Assembly (NCBI RefSeq): GCF_042682565.1
Contig: NZ_JBHUIC010000001.1
DNA: 64,000 bases
Direction: 5' to 3' (one strand)
From: Pistricoccus aurantiacus
GTDB taxonomy: Bacteria > Pseudomonadota > Gammaproteobacteria > Pseudomonadales > Halomonadaceae
A program made the position numbers and the translations under genes. The notes below the pieces were generated by a model. The model was not told the DNA's origin and ran no database searches. It was given only the letters and a program-made list of their open reading frames with translations. Shown in pieces: positions 24,043-33,000 of this stretch. The first letter of the stretch is position 1, and every line of letters begins with the position of its first letter.

Positions 24043-26268
24043 ATGCTACGCCAGCTACATTCGCTACCCGGCCTGATCGCGGCGCTGTTCGTCATCGTTC
24101 TCACGGTGACCGGGGCGATCCTGTCGCTCGATCCGGCCCTCGAGCGGGCGGGGACCATGGTACCCGCCGTCGGGCAGATCAGCGTCGCCGAGCTGGCGGG
24201 CAAGGTAGCGGAACACTACCCGGGGGCCGAGCAGATCGAGCGCACGCCCTCGGGCACCCTCGTCGTCTATTACACTCGGGACGGTCAGGTGGGAGCCGAT
24301 CGGGTAGATCCACGCACCGGGCAGGCCGTTGCCCCTTATGAGCCGTCGTCGTTCACGAGCTGGGTAAAGAACCTGCACCGCTCCTTGCTGCTTGACATGC
24401 CCGGTCGTGCGGTGGCGGGCATCACGGTCTTGGCGATGGTCGTGCTGGCAATCTCCGGTGCCATGCTGCTGACCGCTCGCCTGGGCGGATGGCGTCAGTT
24501 GCTGCGTCCTGTGCGCGGCACCTTGAGTCAACGACTGCACATCGAACTTGGCCGAGCAGCGATTCTCGGCCTGCTGCTGTCGGGGCTGACCGGGTCCTAT
24601 CTGTCCGCCGCCACCTTCGGCCTGGCTCCGGAGGGCATGGAGGCCGAACCCGAGTTTCCGCTGGAGGTCAGCGGCGGCCCTCCCGCCGCCATCGACAGCC
24701 TGGCGGCCTTGAAGGCAACGGACTTGAACGACCTGCGGGAGCTGGTCTACCCCTACCCGGACGATCCCACGGACATAGTCTCCCTGGGTACCGACCAGGG
24801 CGCCGGTTATATCGATCAGGCCAGCGGCGAGTGGCTCTCCTACCAGCCCCATGACGCCACCCACAAGTTCCATGAACTCATCTATATGCTCCACACCGGT
24901 GAAGGCCTCTGGTGGCTTGGCCTGATCCTCGGCCTGGCCGCACTGACGGTGCCGGTGATGGCCGTGACCGGTATGACGATCTGGTGGAAACGCCAGCGAT
25001 CCAAGCCGAAGCTCGCCGCCAACAGCGGGCCGAAGGCCGCGGATAGCGTGATCCTCGTCGGCAGCGAAGGCAACACGACCTGGGGCTTCGCCAAGACCCT
25101 GCATGACAGTCTGGTCCAGGCGGGCCATCGTGTGCATACCGCCCCCATGAACCGGCTGGCCCCGCATTATCGCAGCGCGAAACGATTGTTCATCCTCACC
25201 GCGACCTACGGAGATGGCGATGCACCGGCCTCGGCCAACCGATTCCTGGAGCGGCTCGAGAAGATCACGGACGCGCCGGATCTTTCAGTTGCCGTGCTGG
25301 GCTTCGGTGACCGGCAGTTCCCGCAGTTCTGCGGGTTCGCGAAAGAGGTCGAGACGGCGCTCGCCGCCAAGAGCTGGCCACGGCTGCTGCCGCTCGACAC
25401 CATCGACCGGCAGTCGCAACAGGAGTTCGCCCGCTGGGGCAACGCCCTTGGCAAGGTACTCGGCATCGAGCTGACGCTGGTCCACACCCCGGTGCGACCA
25501 CGCACCACCGCGCTGGAACTCGCTGAGCGGGTCGATTACGGTGCCGAGGTGCAGGCCCCCACCGCCGTATTGCGCTTCAAGGCGCCTGAAAGTGGTGGCA
25601 AGACCGGCCTGCTGAACCGTCTGTTGCGGCGCACCGGTCTGCCGCATTTCGAGGCCGGCGACCTGGTCGGCATCCTGCCGCCGGGTAGCCCGGTGCCGCG
25701 CTTCTATTCCCTGGCTTCCGCCTCGAAGGATGGTGTGCTGGAGATCTGCGTGCGTCATCATTCCGGCGGCCTGTGTTCGGGCTTCCTGCATGCGCTGCCG
25801 GTAGGCGGCACCATCGAGGCCTTCATCCAGCCCAATCCGGACTTCCGCCCCGTCTCCGGCAAGGCACCGATAGTGCTGATCGGCGCGGGTACCGGCATCG
25901 GGCCGCTGGTAGGTTTCATCCGCCACAACAAGGCGCATCACCCCATGCACCTCTACTGGGGCGGTCGCAACCCGCGGTCCGACTTCCTCTATGAGCCGGA
26001 ATTGAACGCCTATCTCGCGGACAGGCGACTGTCGAGGTTGAACGCGACATTCTCTCGTGTCGATGAACGTGCCTATGTGCAGGACAAACTCATCGCGAAT
26101 GGTCCGGAACTACGCCGGCTGATCGAGAAGGGCGCGCAGATCCTGGTCTGCGGTGGCCGGGACATGGCGGCAAGCGTCATGACGGCGCTGAACGAGGTCG
26201 TCGCGCCACTCGGTATCGACGTGCTGACACTCAAGGCCCAAGGGCGTTATCGTGAGGATGTTTATTGA
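24043..26268 (+). CDS. PepSY membrane protein fused to flavodoxin and NADPH-dependent reductase domains
   Basis: The 741-residue protein has an N-terminal PepSY-associated membrane part with helices near residues 8-30, 125-147, 165-190 and 285-310, then a flavodoxin domain (about 330-470; GSEGNTTWGFA, TATYGDGDAP, FGDRQFPQFCG) and a ferredoxin-NADP reductase domain (about 480-741; RFYSLAS, IGAGTGIGPLVGFI, CGGRDM). This is the layout of sulfite-reductase-type flavoproteins anchored in the membrane. It should carry electrons from NADPH via FAD and FMN towards the membrane or periplasm. The start at 24043 follows AAGGAG. Last gene of the PepSY operon. Confidence 0.88.
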   Translation: MLRQLHSLPGLIAALFVIVLTVTGAILSLDPALERAGTMVPAVGQISVAELAGKVAEHYPGAEQIERTPSGTLVVYYTRDGQVGADRVDPRTGQAVAPYEPSSFTSWVKNLHRSLLLDMPGRAVAGITVLAMVVLAISGAMLLTARLGGWRQLLRPVRGTLSQRLHIELGRAAILGLLLSGLTGSYLSAATFGLAPEGMEAEPEFPLEVSGGPPAAIDSLAALKATDLNDLRELVYPYPDDPTDIVSLGTDQGAGYIDQASGEWLSYQPHDATHKFHELIYMLHTGEGLWWLGLILGLAALTVPVMAVTGMTIWWKRQRSKPKLAANSGPKAADSVILVGSEGNTTWGFAKTLHDSLVQAGHRVHTAPMNRLAPHYRSAKRLFILTATYGDGDAPASANRFLERLEKITDAPDLSVAVLGFGDRQFPQFCGFAKEVETALAAKSWPRLLPLDTIDRQSQQEFARWGNALGKVLGIELTLVHTPVRPRTTALELAERVDYGAEVQAPTAVLRFKAPESGGKTGLLNRLLRRTGLPHFEAGDLVGILPPGSPVPRFYSLASASKDGVLEICVRHHSGGLCSGFLHALPVGGTIEAFIQPNPDFRPVSGKAPIVLIGAGTGIGPLVGFIRHNKAHHPMHLYWGGRNPRSDFLYEPELNAYLADRRLSRLNATFSRVDERAYVQDKLIANGPELRRLIEKGAQILVCGGRDMAASVMTALNEVVAPLGIDVLTLKAQGRYREDVY

Positions 26269-26350
26269 TGGCTTCAAGTTGAGCGATACTCGAGCCGACA
26301 TCGGGACAATCGCAACCGGGTTGTTCCGGTTCCAGTAAAGGCAAGCAGGC

Positions 26351-27574
26351 ATGCACACGACATCCGCGGAAAAGCCCACCATCGCCGATCGCAGCACAGG
26401 CCATCTTAAAACACGAATCACCCTGGTGGGTGCGGTGGTCAATCTTTTGCTCGCGGGCATCAAGATTGTGGTCGGTGTCATCGGCCATTCCCAGGCATTG
26501 GTGGCGGACGGCATCCATTCGCTTTCGGATCTACTCAGTGATGCCGTGGTACTGTTCGCCAGCCATTCCGGCAGCAAGGCGGCGGACGCGGAGCATCCTT
26601 ATGGGCATGCCCGGTTCGAAACCGTCGCGACGGTGGTGATCGGCGTCATGCTGCTGATCGTTGCCGGTAGCTTCATTTATGATGCCGTGCTGCGGCTACT
26701 CGATCCCGCGCAACTACAGGTGCCTAACTGGGTCGTGCTACCCGCGGCGATCATCTCCGTGTTGGCGAACGAGGCGCTCTATCACTATACGGCGCGGGTA
26801 GGACGGCGAGTCGGCTCCAGGCTAATCGAAGCGAACGCCTGGCATCATCGCTCCGACGCGCTTTCCTCCCTGATCGTCATCGGCGCCTTTTCTGGTGGCC
26901 TGGCCGGGCTGACCTGGCTCGATGCGGTGGCTGCGATAATCGTGGCTACAATGTTCGGCGTCATGGGCTGGCAGTTCGTCTGGCAGTCCACTCGCGAACT
27001 GGTGGATACGGGGGCCGATCCACAAACTCTAAAGGAACTTGCCAAGGTCATCGATACGGTGGATGGGGTGCGCTCTCATCACGACCTGCGCACGCGACTG
27101 ATGGCGGGCAAGGTGCTGATCGATGTTCATCTGCTCGTGGACCCCTGGATCAGCGTCTCCGAAGGACACCGCATCGGCGAGGAAGCCCGCCGCCGCTTGA
27201 TCGAGCAGACGAGCCAGGCCAGCGAAGTCCTGGTGCATGTGGATACCCAGAAGCCAAGCGATACAGCGGCATCCCTCCCGCCGCTTCGACATCAGATATT
27301 GGCGGACCTGATGGACGCCTGGGTAGATCTGCCGGAAGCGGATTATCTGTCTCGGGTCACCCTGCACTATCTCGGCAGCCACGTGCAGGTAGTGCTGGAG
27401 CTTCCGGCAAAGCATGTCGACCCTCATCGATTGGAGGAGATCGAAGACCGTTTTCAGAGGACGGCGGCACGGCTGACTTATATCGAGAGCATCCGCTGTC
27501 TGCTGGCAACGTCTCGCGAATCAAGGTACGACAAGACCACCCTTCAACCCAGCGCCCAGGCCGCCGGCTCGTGA
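26351..27574 (+). CDS. Cation diffusion facilitator transporter
   Basis: The 407-residue CDF protein has six predicted membrane helices in the first 220 residues with metal-site motifs HSLSDLLSD (TM2) and HHRSDALSS (TM5), then a cytoplasmic C-terminal domain. It is about 100 residues longer than short CDF proteins because of a second cytoplasmic-type domain (about 310-390). It probably exports Zn, Fe or Mn by proton exchange. Its last 31 bp overlap the convergent flavoprotein gene. Confidence 0.88.
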   Translation: MHTTSAEKPTIADRSTGHLKTRITLVGAVVNLLLAGIKIVVGVIGHSQALVADGIHSLSDLLSDAVVLFASHSGSKAADAEHPYGHARFETVATVVIGVMLLIVAGSFIYDAVLRLLDPAQLQVPNWVVLPAAIISVLANEALYHYTARVGRRVGSRLIEANAWHHRSDALSSLIVIGAFSGGLAGLTWLDAVAAIIVATMFGVMGWQFVWQSTRELVDTGADPQTLKELAKVIDTVDGVRSHHDLRTRLMAGKVLIDVHLLVDPWISVSEGHRIGEEARRRLIEQTSQASEVLVHVDTQKPSDTAASLPPLRHQILADLMDAWVDLPEADYLSRVTLHYLGSHVQVVLELPAKHVDPHRLEEIEDRFQRTAARLTYIESIRCLLATSRESRYDKTTLQPSAQAAGS

Positions 27575-28962
27575 CACAACGGCAGATCCGGCTGAGTACG
27601 CCGCTTGCCGAGTTCGCGACGAACCGCCTGCAAGGCGCTGCGCAGCCCCTCTTCGACGGTTGGATGATAGAACGGCATCTGCAATATCTGGTCGACGGTC
27701 ATTTCCTGCTGAATCGACCAGGCCAGCAGATGCAGCAGGTGTTCCGCGTCCGGGGCCACCAGTTCCGCGCCGAGCAGGCGTCCATCGCGTTCGTCCGCGT
27801 ATAGCTGCAGGCGCCCCGCGTTGCGCCCCGCCATCAGGGCTCGGCCCTGTCGGCTGAAATCGGCGCTGCCGGTCACCACGCCGCTCTGCGGCAGTTTCGC
27901 TCCAGTCAGCCCCGCATGGCCGGCGCCGGGTTCGGTGAAGACGATAGCCTGGGGCGTGCGCCGACGGAGACACTCCGCGTCCGGATGCAGCGCATGATAG
28001 GCGGCGATACGGCCCTCGTCCGCCGCCTCGTGCATCAGCGGTCGCAGACCACTCACATCGCCGGTGATATAGATCGGCAGATCGGCGATTCGCAGGGTCG
28101 AGGCGTCGAAAACGGGAACGCCCCGCTCGTCGAGTTCCACGTCCAGGTTCTCGAGTCCCAGGCCTTCGATATTGGGCCGCCTTCCCAGAGAGGCGAGCAC
28201 CCAGTCGACCTCGACCTCTCGCCCCCCGCCCTGCATCAATACGCCCGTGTCGCCCTGGTCCAGCGTCACATCCGCGTCCGTGATGACCGTCATCTGGCGC
28301 TCGAGCACCTCGATCAGGCTGGCGTTGACATCCGGATCGCTCAGCCCCGCCAAGCTGGACCCACGGGTGAACCCATGCACCTCGCAGCCGAGCTGGGCGA
28401 AGGCCTGACCCAGCTCCACACCGATCGGACCCAGGCCGACCACCCCGAGTCGCTTGCCCGGCGCCTTGAGTTCAAAGACACCGTCGGAGGTCACCACGCG
28501 ATCGCCGAGAGCGCGCCAGGCCTCGGGCAGATTGGGACGGGTGCCGGTGGCGATGATCACCTTCTCGGCCTGGATACGCTCGCCGTTGACTTCAAGCGTC
28601 GTGGGATCGAGAAAGCGCGGCTGGCCGTGAATATTGCGCTCGCCGAGGGATTCCGCGGTGTCGATCGGCCCGGCGACGAAGCGATCGCGCAGCTTGCGAA
28701 CGTGCACCATGACGGCGGCCAGATCGGCCTCGAGCGCCTGGGTACCGCCTATCCCGCTCTCCGCCAGCCAGTCGCGACGCCCGTAGGCGTGGGCGACCTC
28801 GAGCAGCGCCTTCGAGGGCATGCAGCCGACCCGCGCACAGGTCGTGCCATAGGGGCCGGCGTTGATCAGCAGCACATCATCCGTGTAGCGCCGCGCTTCA
28901 CTCAGGGCGGTCAGCCCTGCAGTACCGGCGCCCAGAACCACCAGCTTCGCTTGTCGTGTCAT
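27544..28962 (-). CDS. Dihydrolipoamide dehydrogenase / mercuric-reductase-like flavoprotein
   Basis: The 472-residue class I pyridine nucleotide-disulfide oxidoreductase has FAD motif VVLGAGTAGLTAL, redox disulfide C42/C47 (TTCARVGCMPSKALL), NAD motif VGLGPIGVELG and the C-terminal FYHPTVEEG where His is the catalytic base. It lacks a MerA HMA domain or a MerA C-terminal Cys pair. Similar orphan Lpd-like enzymes are widespread and their substrate is unclear. The start at 28962 follows GAGGGAGG. It is co-directional with the USP and LonB-type genes. Confidence 0.85.
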   Translation of the reverse strand: MTRQAKLVVLGAGTAGLTALSEARRYTDDVLLINAGPYGTTCARVGCMPSKALLEVAHAYGRRDWLAESGIGGTQALEADLAAVMVHVRKLRDRFVAGPIDTAESLGERNIHGQPRFLDPTTLEVNGERIQAEKVIIATGTRPNLPEAWRALGDRVVTSDGVFELKAPGKRLGVVGLGPIGVELGQAFAQLGCEVHGFTRGSSLAGLSDPDVNASLIEVLERQMTVITDADVTLDQGDTGVLMQGGGREVEVDWVLASLGRRPNIEGLGLENLDVELDERGVPVFDASTLRIADLPIYITGDVSGLRPLMHEAADEGRIAAYHALHPDAECLRRRTPQAIVFTEPGAGHAGLTGAKLPQSGVVTGSADFSRQGRALMAGRNAGRLQLYADERDGRLLGAELVAPDAEHLLHLLAWSIQQEMTVDQILQMPFYHPTVEEGLRSALQAVRRELGKRRTQPDLPLCHEPAAWALG

Positions 28963-29039
28963 GCTGCCTCCCTCTTTCACGGTGTTGTATCGGCCAAAGG
29001 CTAGCGTGCCATGGCCGGCTATTTCGGTACGATTCAAAC

Positions 29040-29895
29040 TCAAGGAACCACGATCAGCGCGGTATCACTCGCCTCCAGCAGTCGCTCTCCCGCCACGCCA
29101 CTCAGCAGCGCATGTTCCCGGGGCAGGACCAGCGCGCCGGCGCGCTCCCGGCGCAGCAGCGCGACAAGCGTCGCGATGTCTTCGTTCTCGAAGGAAATGC
29201 AGCGCGACCGTCGCCCCTGTCGTGCGCTCCAGGACTCGACGGCTGTTCTGGCGCGCTCCTCCTGTTCGCTACCGCGGGGCAACAGCACCAGCAGTTCCTG
29301 GTTCGTGATCAGCGCCAGGCGCAGCGCCTCGTTCATGGCGCGCTGGCCGGCCTCGTCCGACGCCTGGAAGACCAGAATGGGATGCGCGCCCAGCGGAGCC
29401 TGCTCGCCGAGCATCATCACTCGGCAGCGGGCGGCGCCGAGCATGCGGCTGAGGGTGTGACTGGCGAAGCCCCCCTCCGTCGGATGGTGCCAACCGGCCC
29501 GATAGAGCACGAGCAGATCGTCCGCCATGGTGGCGGCCAGGGCCGCCGTCTCGAGGCGGTCGCGATTGATCTCGAGCCGCCAGCGCAGCGCATGGCGGCC
29601 CGCCGTGGCGGCGAGCAGCGCCTGAAGTCGTTCCGCCTGCTGGCGCAGGCGGCGTTCCAGCGNGCGTCTCCGGCGCCACCGGGCGCAGATTTCCGGACAC
29701 CAGGCCGATCTCGCCGCCGAAGGGCAGGCTGGCGGCCCGCAGCAGTTCCGTGTCCTCGATGAAGAGCCCCACGAGCTCCGCCCCTTCGCGCTTGGCCAGA
29801 TGAGCGGCCTCGTCGAGCAGCAACTGGGCGCGACGGCTGCCGTCGAGCAGCACCACGACCCGCGGGACCAGGCGGTTGTTATCGTGAGTCGTCAT
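29040..29895 (-). pseudogene. Universal stress protein, frame broken at an undetermined base
   Basis: The N-terminal part (MTTHDNNRLVPRVVVLLDG and AAHLAKREGAELVGLF) and the C-terminal part (LERRLRQQAERLQALLAA through the final SDTALIVVP) read in different frames that meet at 29663, where the sequence has an N. The gene is therefore most likely intact in the organism and broken by a base-calling problem. About 285 residues in total suggests a tandem or extended USP. It overlaps the protease gene by 17 bp, so the two are probably co-translated. Confidence 0.75.
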
Positions 29896-32296
29896 GGCGG
29901 CTCGCATCCTGTCGGTTATCACCGCCAGCCTGTCGACGGCCGATTTCGGCGAACTCGTCCAGGCGATCCGCGACGCGACGGTTGAGAGTGCCGGCGGGGA
30001 ATCGGCCGTCCGCCCCGCGCTCCCCGGCGACAAGACCGGTCAGCAGACCGATGGCCTCATCCACAGTGTCGATCGGATACACCTTGAAACGCCCGACCCG
30101 CGCCGCCTCGAGCACATCGCCGCGCAGCATGAGATGCACCACGTTGGCCTTGGGCAGCAGGACGCCGTGACTGCCGTCCAGCCCTCGCGCCTGGCAGATA
30201 TCGAAAAATCCCTCGATCTTCTCGTTGACCCCGCCCACCGCCTGCACCTGTCCGTGCTGGTTGACGGAACCGGTTACCGCCAGAGATTGGCGCAGCGGCG
30301 CTCTGGCAAGCACCGAGAGCAAGGCGCAGAACTCCGCCACGGAAGCGCTGTCGCCGTCGACCATGCCATAGGACTGCTCGAAGGCCAGGCTCGCCGACAG
30401 GGACAGCGCTGACTCGCCGGCGTAGCGCGAGGCCAGCAGGCGCGACAGGATCATCACCCCCTTGGAGTGGATGTTGCCGCCCAGCTTGGCCTCGCGCTCG
30501 ATATCCACCAGACCGCCGCGCCCGGGCCGCGCCGTGGCGGTGATGCGGGTGGGGCGCCCGAAGGCATGGCTGCCGAGCTGGATCACCGACAGGCCGTTGA
30601 CCTGCCCCACCGCCTCTCCGGCGGTATCGATGAGCATGATGTCGCGCAGAATCGAGCGCTCCATGCTCTCCTGCACTCGTGAGGCGCGGTAGATCTGCTG
30701 GTCGATGGCCTCTTGCACATGCTCGGCGGTGACCCGATCGCTTCCCGCCCGAGCGGCCCAGTAGTCCGCCTCCCGCAGCAGATCGCGAAAGGCACGGCGG
30801 TGGACGGACAGGCGCTCGCTGTCGTCGGCGAGACGGCTGGCGTGCTCGATCAGCCGTGCCACGGCGTCGCGCCCCAGGGTCTTGAGGTTCGCCTCCCGGG
30901 CCAGGGTGGCGAACAGGCGCGCATAGAGCCGCTGGGTGTCCGCGTCGCGCTGCACGTCCTCCTCGAGATCCGCCTGCACCTTGAACAGCTCCAGGAAATC
31001 CGGGTCGTAGGCGCAGAGCAGGTAATAGAGCATGCGATTGCCGATCAGCACGACCTTGAGATCCAGCGGCATGGGCTCGGGCTCCAGGGAGACGGTGCTG
31101 GCGAGGCTGTAGAGCCGCTCCAGGGACTCGATCTTCACCCGCGCCCCGTAGAGGGCACGCTTGAGGCTCTCCCAGACGAAGGGCTGGGTAAGCACCTTGA
31201 CGGCATCGAGGATCAGATAGCCGCCGTTGGCGCGATGCAGCGCGCCGGCACGGATCAGGCGAAAGTCGGTCAGCAGCGCGCCCTGATGCACCTGGTGCTC
31301 CACCCGCCCCACCAGATGCTGATAGGTCGGCATGTCCTCGTAGACCACCGGCGCACCCTGCTGTTCGACATTGTCCACCAGCAGATTGGCCTGATAGCGG
31401 CTGAAGACCGACGCCATGGAACCGTTGCTGCGCGCCTCCTGGCTGATCAGGGCATTGACGTTCCCGGTCACGTCCTGCTGGATGGCGTTGACGTGCTCGA
31501 CGACCCGAGGATGATCGCGATAGGCCTCGCGCAGTTCCTCGAGCAGCGGCCCCACCGAGGCCGCAGCCATCTCCTCATTGAGTTCCTGGATGCGCTGCTG
31601 CACCTCCTTGCGCCAGCGCGGCATCTGCTGAATCGTCTTCTGCAGCTTCTCCTGCAACGCGGCGATGGTGCTTTGAATGGCTTGGCGACGCTCCTCCGGC
31701 AGCGCCTGAAACGCCTCCAGGTCCATCACCTCGCCCGCCTCGTTGCGCGGGGCGAAGCTGAAGCCGTTGGGGGACTGGATCAGGGCGATATGCTCCTGCT
31801 CCGCCTCCTTGCCGATCTCGCGAAAGGCTTCACTCTGGCGCTGGCCGAGCTCCTGCTGGATCTCGTGCAGACGGCTCTGGTACTCGTCGCTCTCGAAGGT
31901 GGCGGGAATGGCATGCTGCAATTCCTCTACCAGTTGCTCCAGGTCGCGACGAAAGCGCGCGCCCTTCCCTGCCGGAAGTTCGATGAGGCGCGGATGGCTG
32001 CCCTGCTTGAAATCGTGCAGGTAGCACCAGTCGGAAGGCGCCGGCGCCTGACGGGAGCGTTCGTGAAGAAAGCGCTTCACGATCTCGTGCTTGCCTGCAC
32101 CGGACGGCCCCAGTACGAACAGGTTGTAGCCCAGTCCCTGGATACCGGTGCCGAAACGCAGCGCCTCCAAGGCCCGATCCTGGCCGATCAGCTGATCGAG
32201 GGGCCCCAGTTCGTCACTGGTCTCGAAATCCAGTGAGTCCGGGTCGCAATATCGGTAGAGCCGGTCGGCGGCAAGGGGTTCGGGATGAGCGGTCAT
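29879..32296 (-). CDS. LonB-like AAA+ ATP-dependent protease
   Basis: The 805-residue protein has a Walker A motif (GPSGAGKH, 63-70) in an AAA domain interrupted by a long coiled-coil insertion (about 130-270), and a C-terminal Lon-type serine-lysine protease domain with catalytic S650 (GDSASVAEF) and K693 (GGVNEKIEG). This is the YcbZ/LonB-type family of bacterial soluble Lon-like proteases. There is no N-terminal LAN domain. First gene of a minus-strand set with a USP and an Lpd-like enzyme, suggesting a stress role. Confidence 0.88.
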   Translation of the reverse strand: MTAHPEPLAADRLYRYCDPDSLDFETSDELGPLDQLIGQDRALEALRFGTGIQGLGYNLFVLGPSGAGKHEIVKRFLHERSRQAPAPSDWCYLHDFKQGSHPRLIELPAGKGARFRRDLEQLVEELQHAIPATFESDEYQSRLHEIQQELGQRQSEAFREIGKEAEQEHIALIQSPNGFSFAPRNEAGEVMDLEAFQALPEERRQAIQSTIAALQEKLQKTIQQMPRWRKEVQQRIQELNEEMAAASVGPLLEELREAYRDHPRVVEHVNAIQQDVTGNVNALISQEARSNGSMASVFSRYQANLLVDNVEQQGAPVVYEDMPTYQHLVGRVEHQVHQGALLTDFRLIRAGALHRANGGYLILDAVKVLTQPFVWESLKRALYGARVKIESLERLYSLASTVSLEPEPMPLDLKVVLIGNRMLYYLLCAYDPDFLELFKVQADLEEDVQRDADTQRLYARLFATLAREANLKTLGRDAVARLIEHASRLADDSERLSVHRRAFRDLLREADYWAARAGSDRVTAEHVQEAIDQQIYRASRVQESMERSILRDIMLIDTAGEAVGQVNGLSVIQLGSHAFGRPTRITATARPGRGGLVDIEREAKLGGNIHSKGVMILSRLLASRYAGESALSLSASLAFEQSYGMVDGDSASVAEFCALLSVLARAPLRQSLAVTGSVNQHGQVQAVGGVNEKIEGFFDICQARGLDGSHGVLLPKANVVHLMLRGDVLEAARVGRFKVYPIDTVDEAIGLLTGLVAGERGADGRFPAGTLNRRVADRLDEFAEIGRRQAGGDNRQDASRHDDSR

Positions 32297-32418
32297 GAGA
32301 TCCTCGTATCCTTGAGCGTATCTCGTTCGAGGATAGTCGATGGGTCAGCGCCTTCAAGCCAGGTGCGAAAAGCCGTCACATGGAAGGCAAGCCGCTTGTC
32401 TGGCCACATCGACGTCAC

Positions 32419-32448
32419 GCCGGCATCGCGTCAAGGCACGATGCCGGC
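32419..32448. terminator. Stem-loop after the cytochrome c gene
   Basis: GCCGGCATCG and CGATGCCGGC form a perfect 10-bp stem around a 10-base loop, with AATTTTCG on the plus-strand side. It lies 12 bases beyond the minus-strand cytochrome gene stop, which makes it the likely end of the RND-cytochrome transcript. Confidence 0.65.
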
Positions 32449-32460
32449 AATTTTCGTGAA

Positions 32461-32985
32461 TCACTGCTCGTTGATCGCGTCTGCGTCCTGCCCCCAGCTC
32501 ATGGGAATCGACTGATCCTGCAACCCCTCGAATCGATCCGTCACGTAGCGGCTGTGGCAGGCCACGCAGGATTCAGTCATGCGGTTGAACGTCTCAGTCT
32601 GGGCCTGGGTATCCTCTTGCTTTCCCGCCTCGGCCAAGGATGCCGCCAGCTGATGAAACTGCGCGTCCATCTGCAGGAATTCCTGGGGCACCGCCGCCAT
32701 CAGATCCTGTTCATCCTGCTCGGTCAGGGACTGCTCGAGGATGAAGCTGTCGTGGATGGCCTGGCCCTTCTGTGCCACTTCATCGTGCTTGCCCTGGATG
32801 ATGGCGCTGTAGGTCGCCTGCATTGCCGACTCGATCTCGACCATCTCCCTGACCAGCAGCCCACGCAGCTTATCGGTCAGGTCAGGTCCCACCGGCTCCG
32901 CGGCGACGACGGCTCCGCTGAATGTCAGGCTCGCCAGCACGGCAGCCGACAGGAAGGCTCCTCGGTATGTCTGTCTCTTGTTCAT
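32461..32985 (-). CDS. Cytochrome c' -like (class II) monohaem cytochrome
   Basis: The 174-residue secreted protein has a signal peptide (about 1-29), a long helical domain and a single haem site near the C-terminus, CVACH at 140-144. A C-terminal CxxCH on a helical bundle is the class II (cytochrome c') arrangement. It starts only 15 bp after the RND pump gene on the same strand, so it is probably the last gene of that operon. The ATG at 32985 was preferred to a GTG at 32994 because of the GAGG spacing. Its role beside a pump is unexplained. Confidence 0.78.
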   Translation of the reverse strand: MNKRQTYRGAFLSAAVLASLTFSGAVVAAEPVGPDLTDKLRGLLVREMVEIESAMQATYSAIIQGKHDEVAQKGQAIHDSFILEQSLTEQDEQDLMAAVPQEFLQMDAQFHQLAASLAEAGKQEDTQAQTETFNRMTESCVACHSRYVTDRFEGLQDQSIPMSWGQDADAINEQ

Positions 32986-33000
32986 GATCCGCACCTCACT

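Noticed and set aside
30713..32236. Plus-strand frame of 507 codons opposite the LonB-like gene
   Set aside because: Antisense shadow, rich in Gln, His and Leu, with no family motif.
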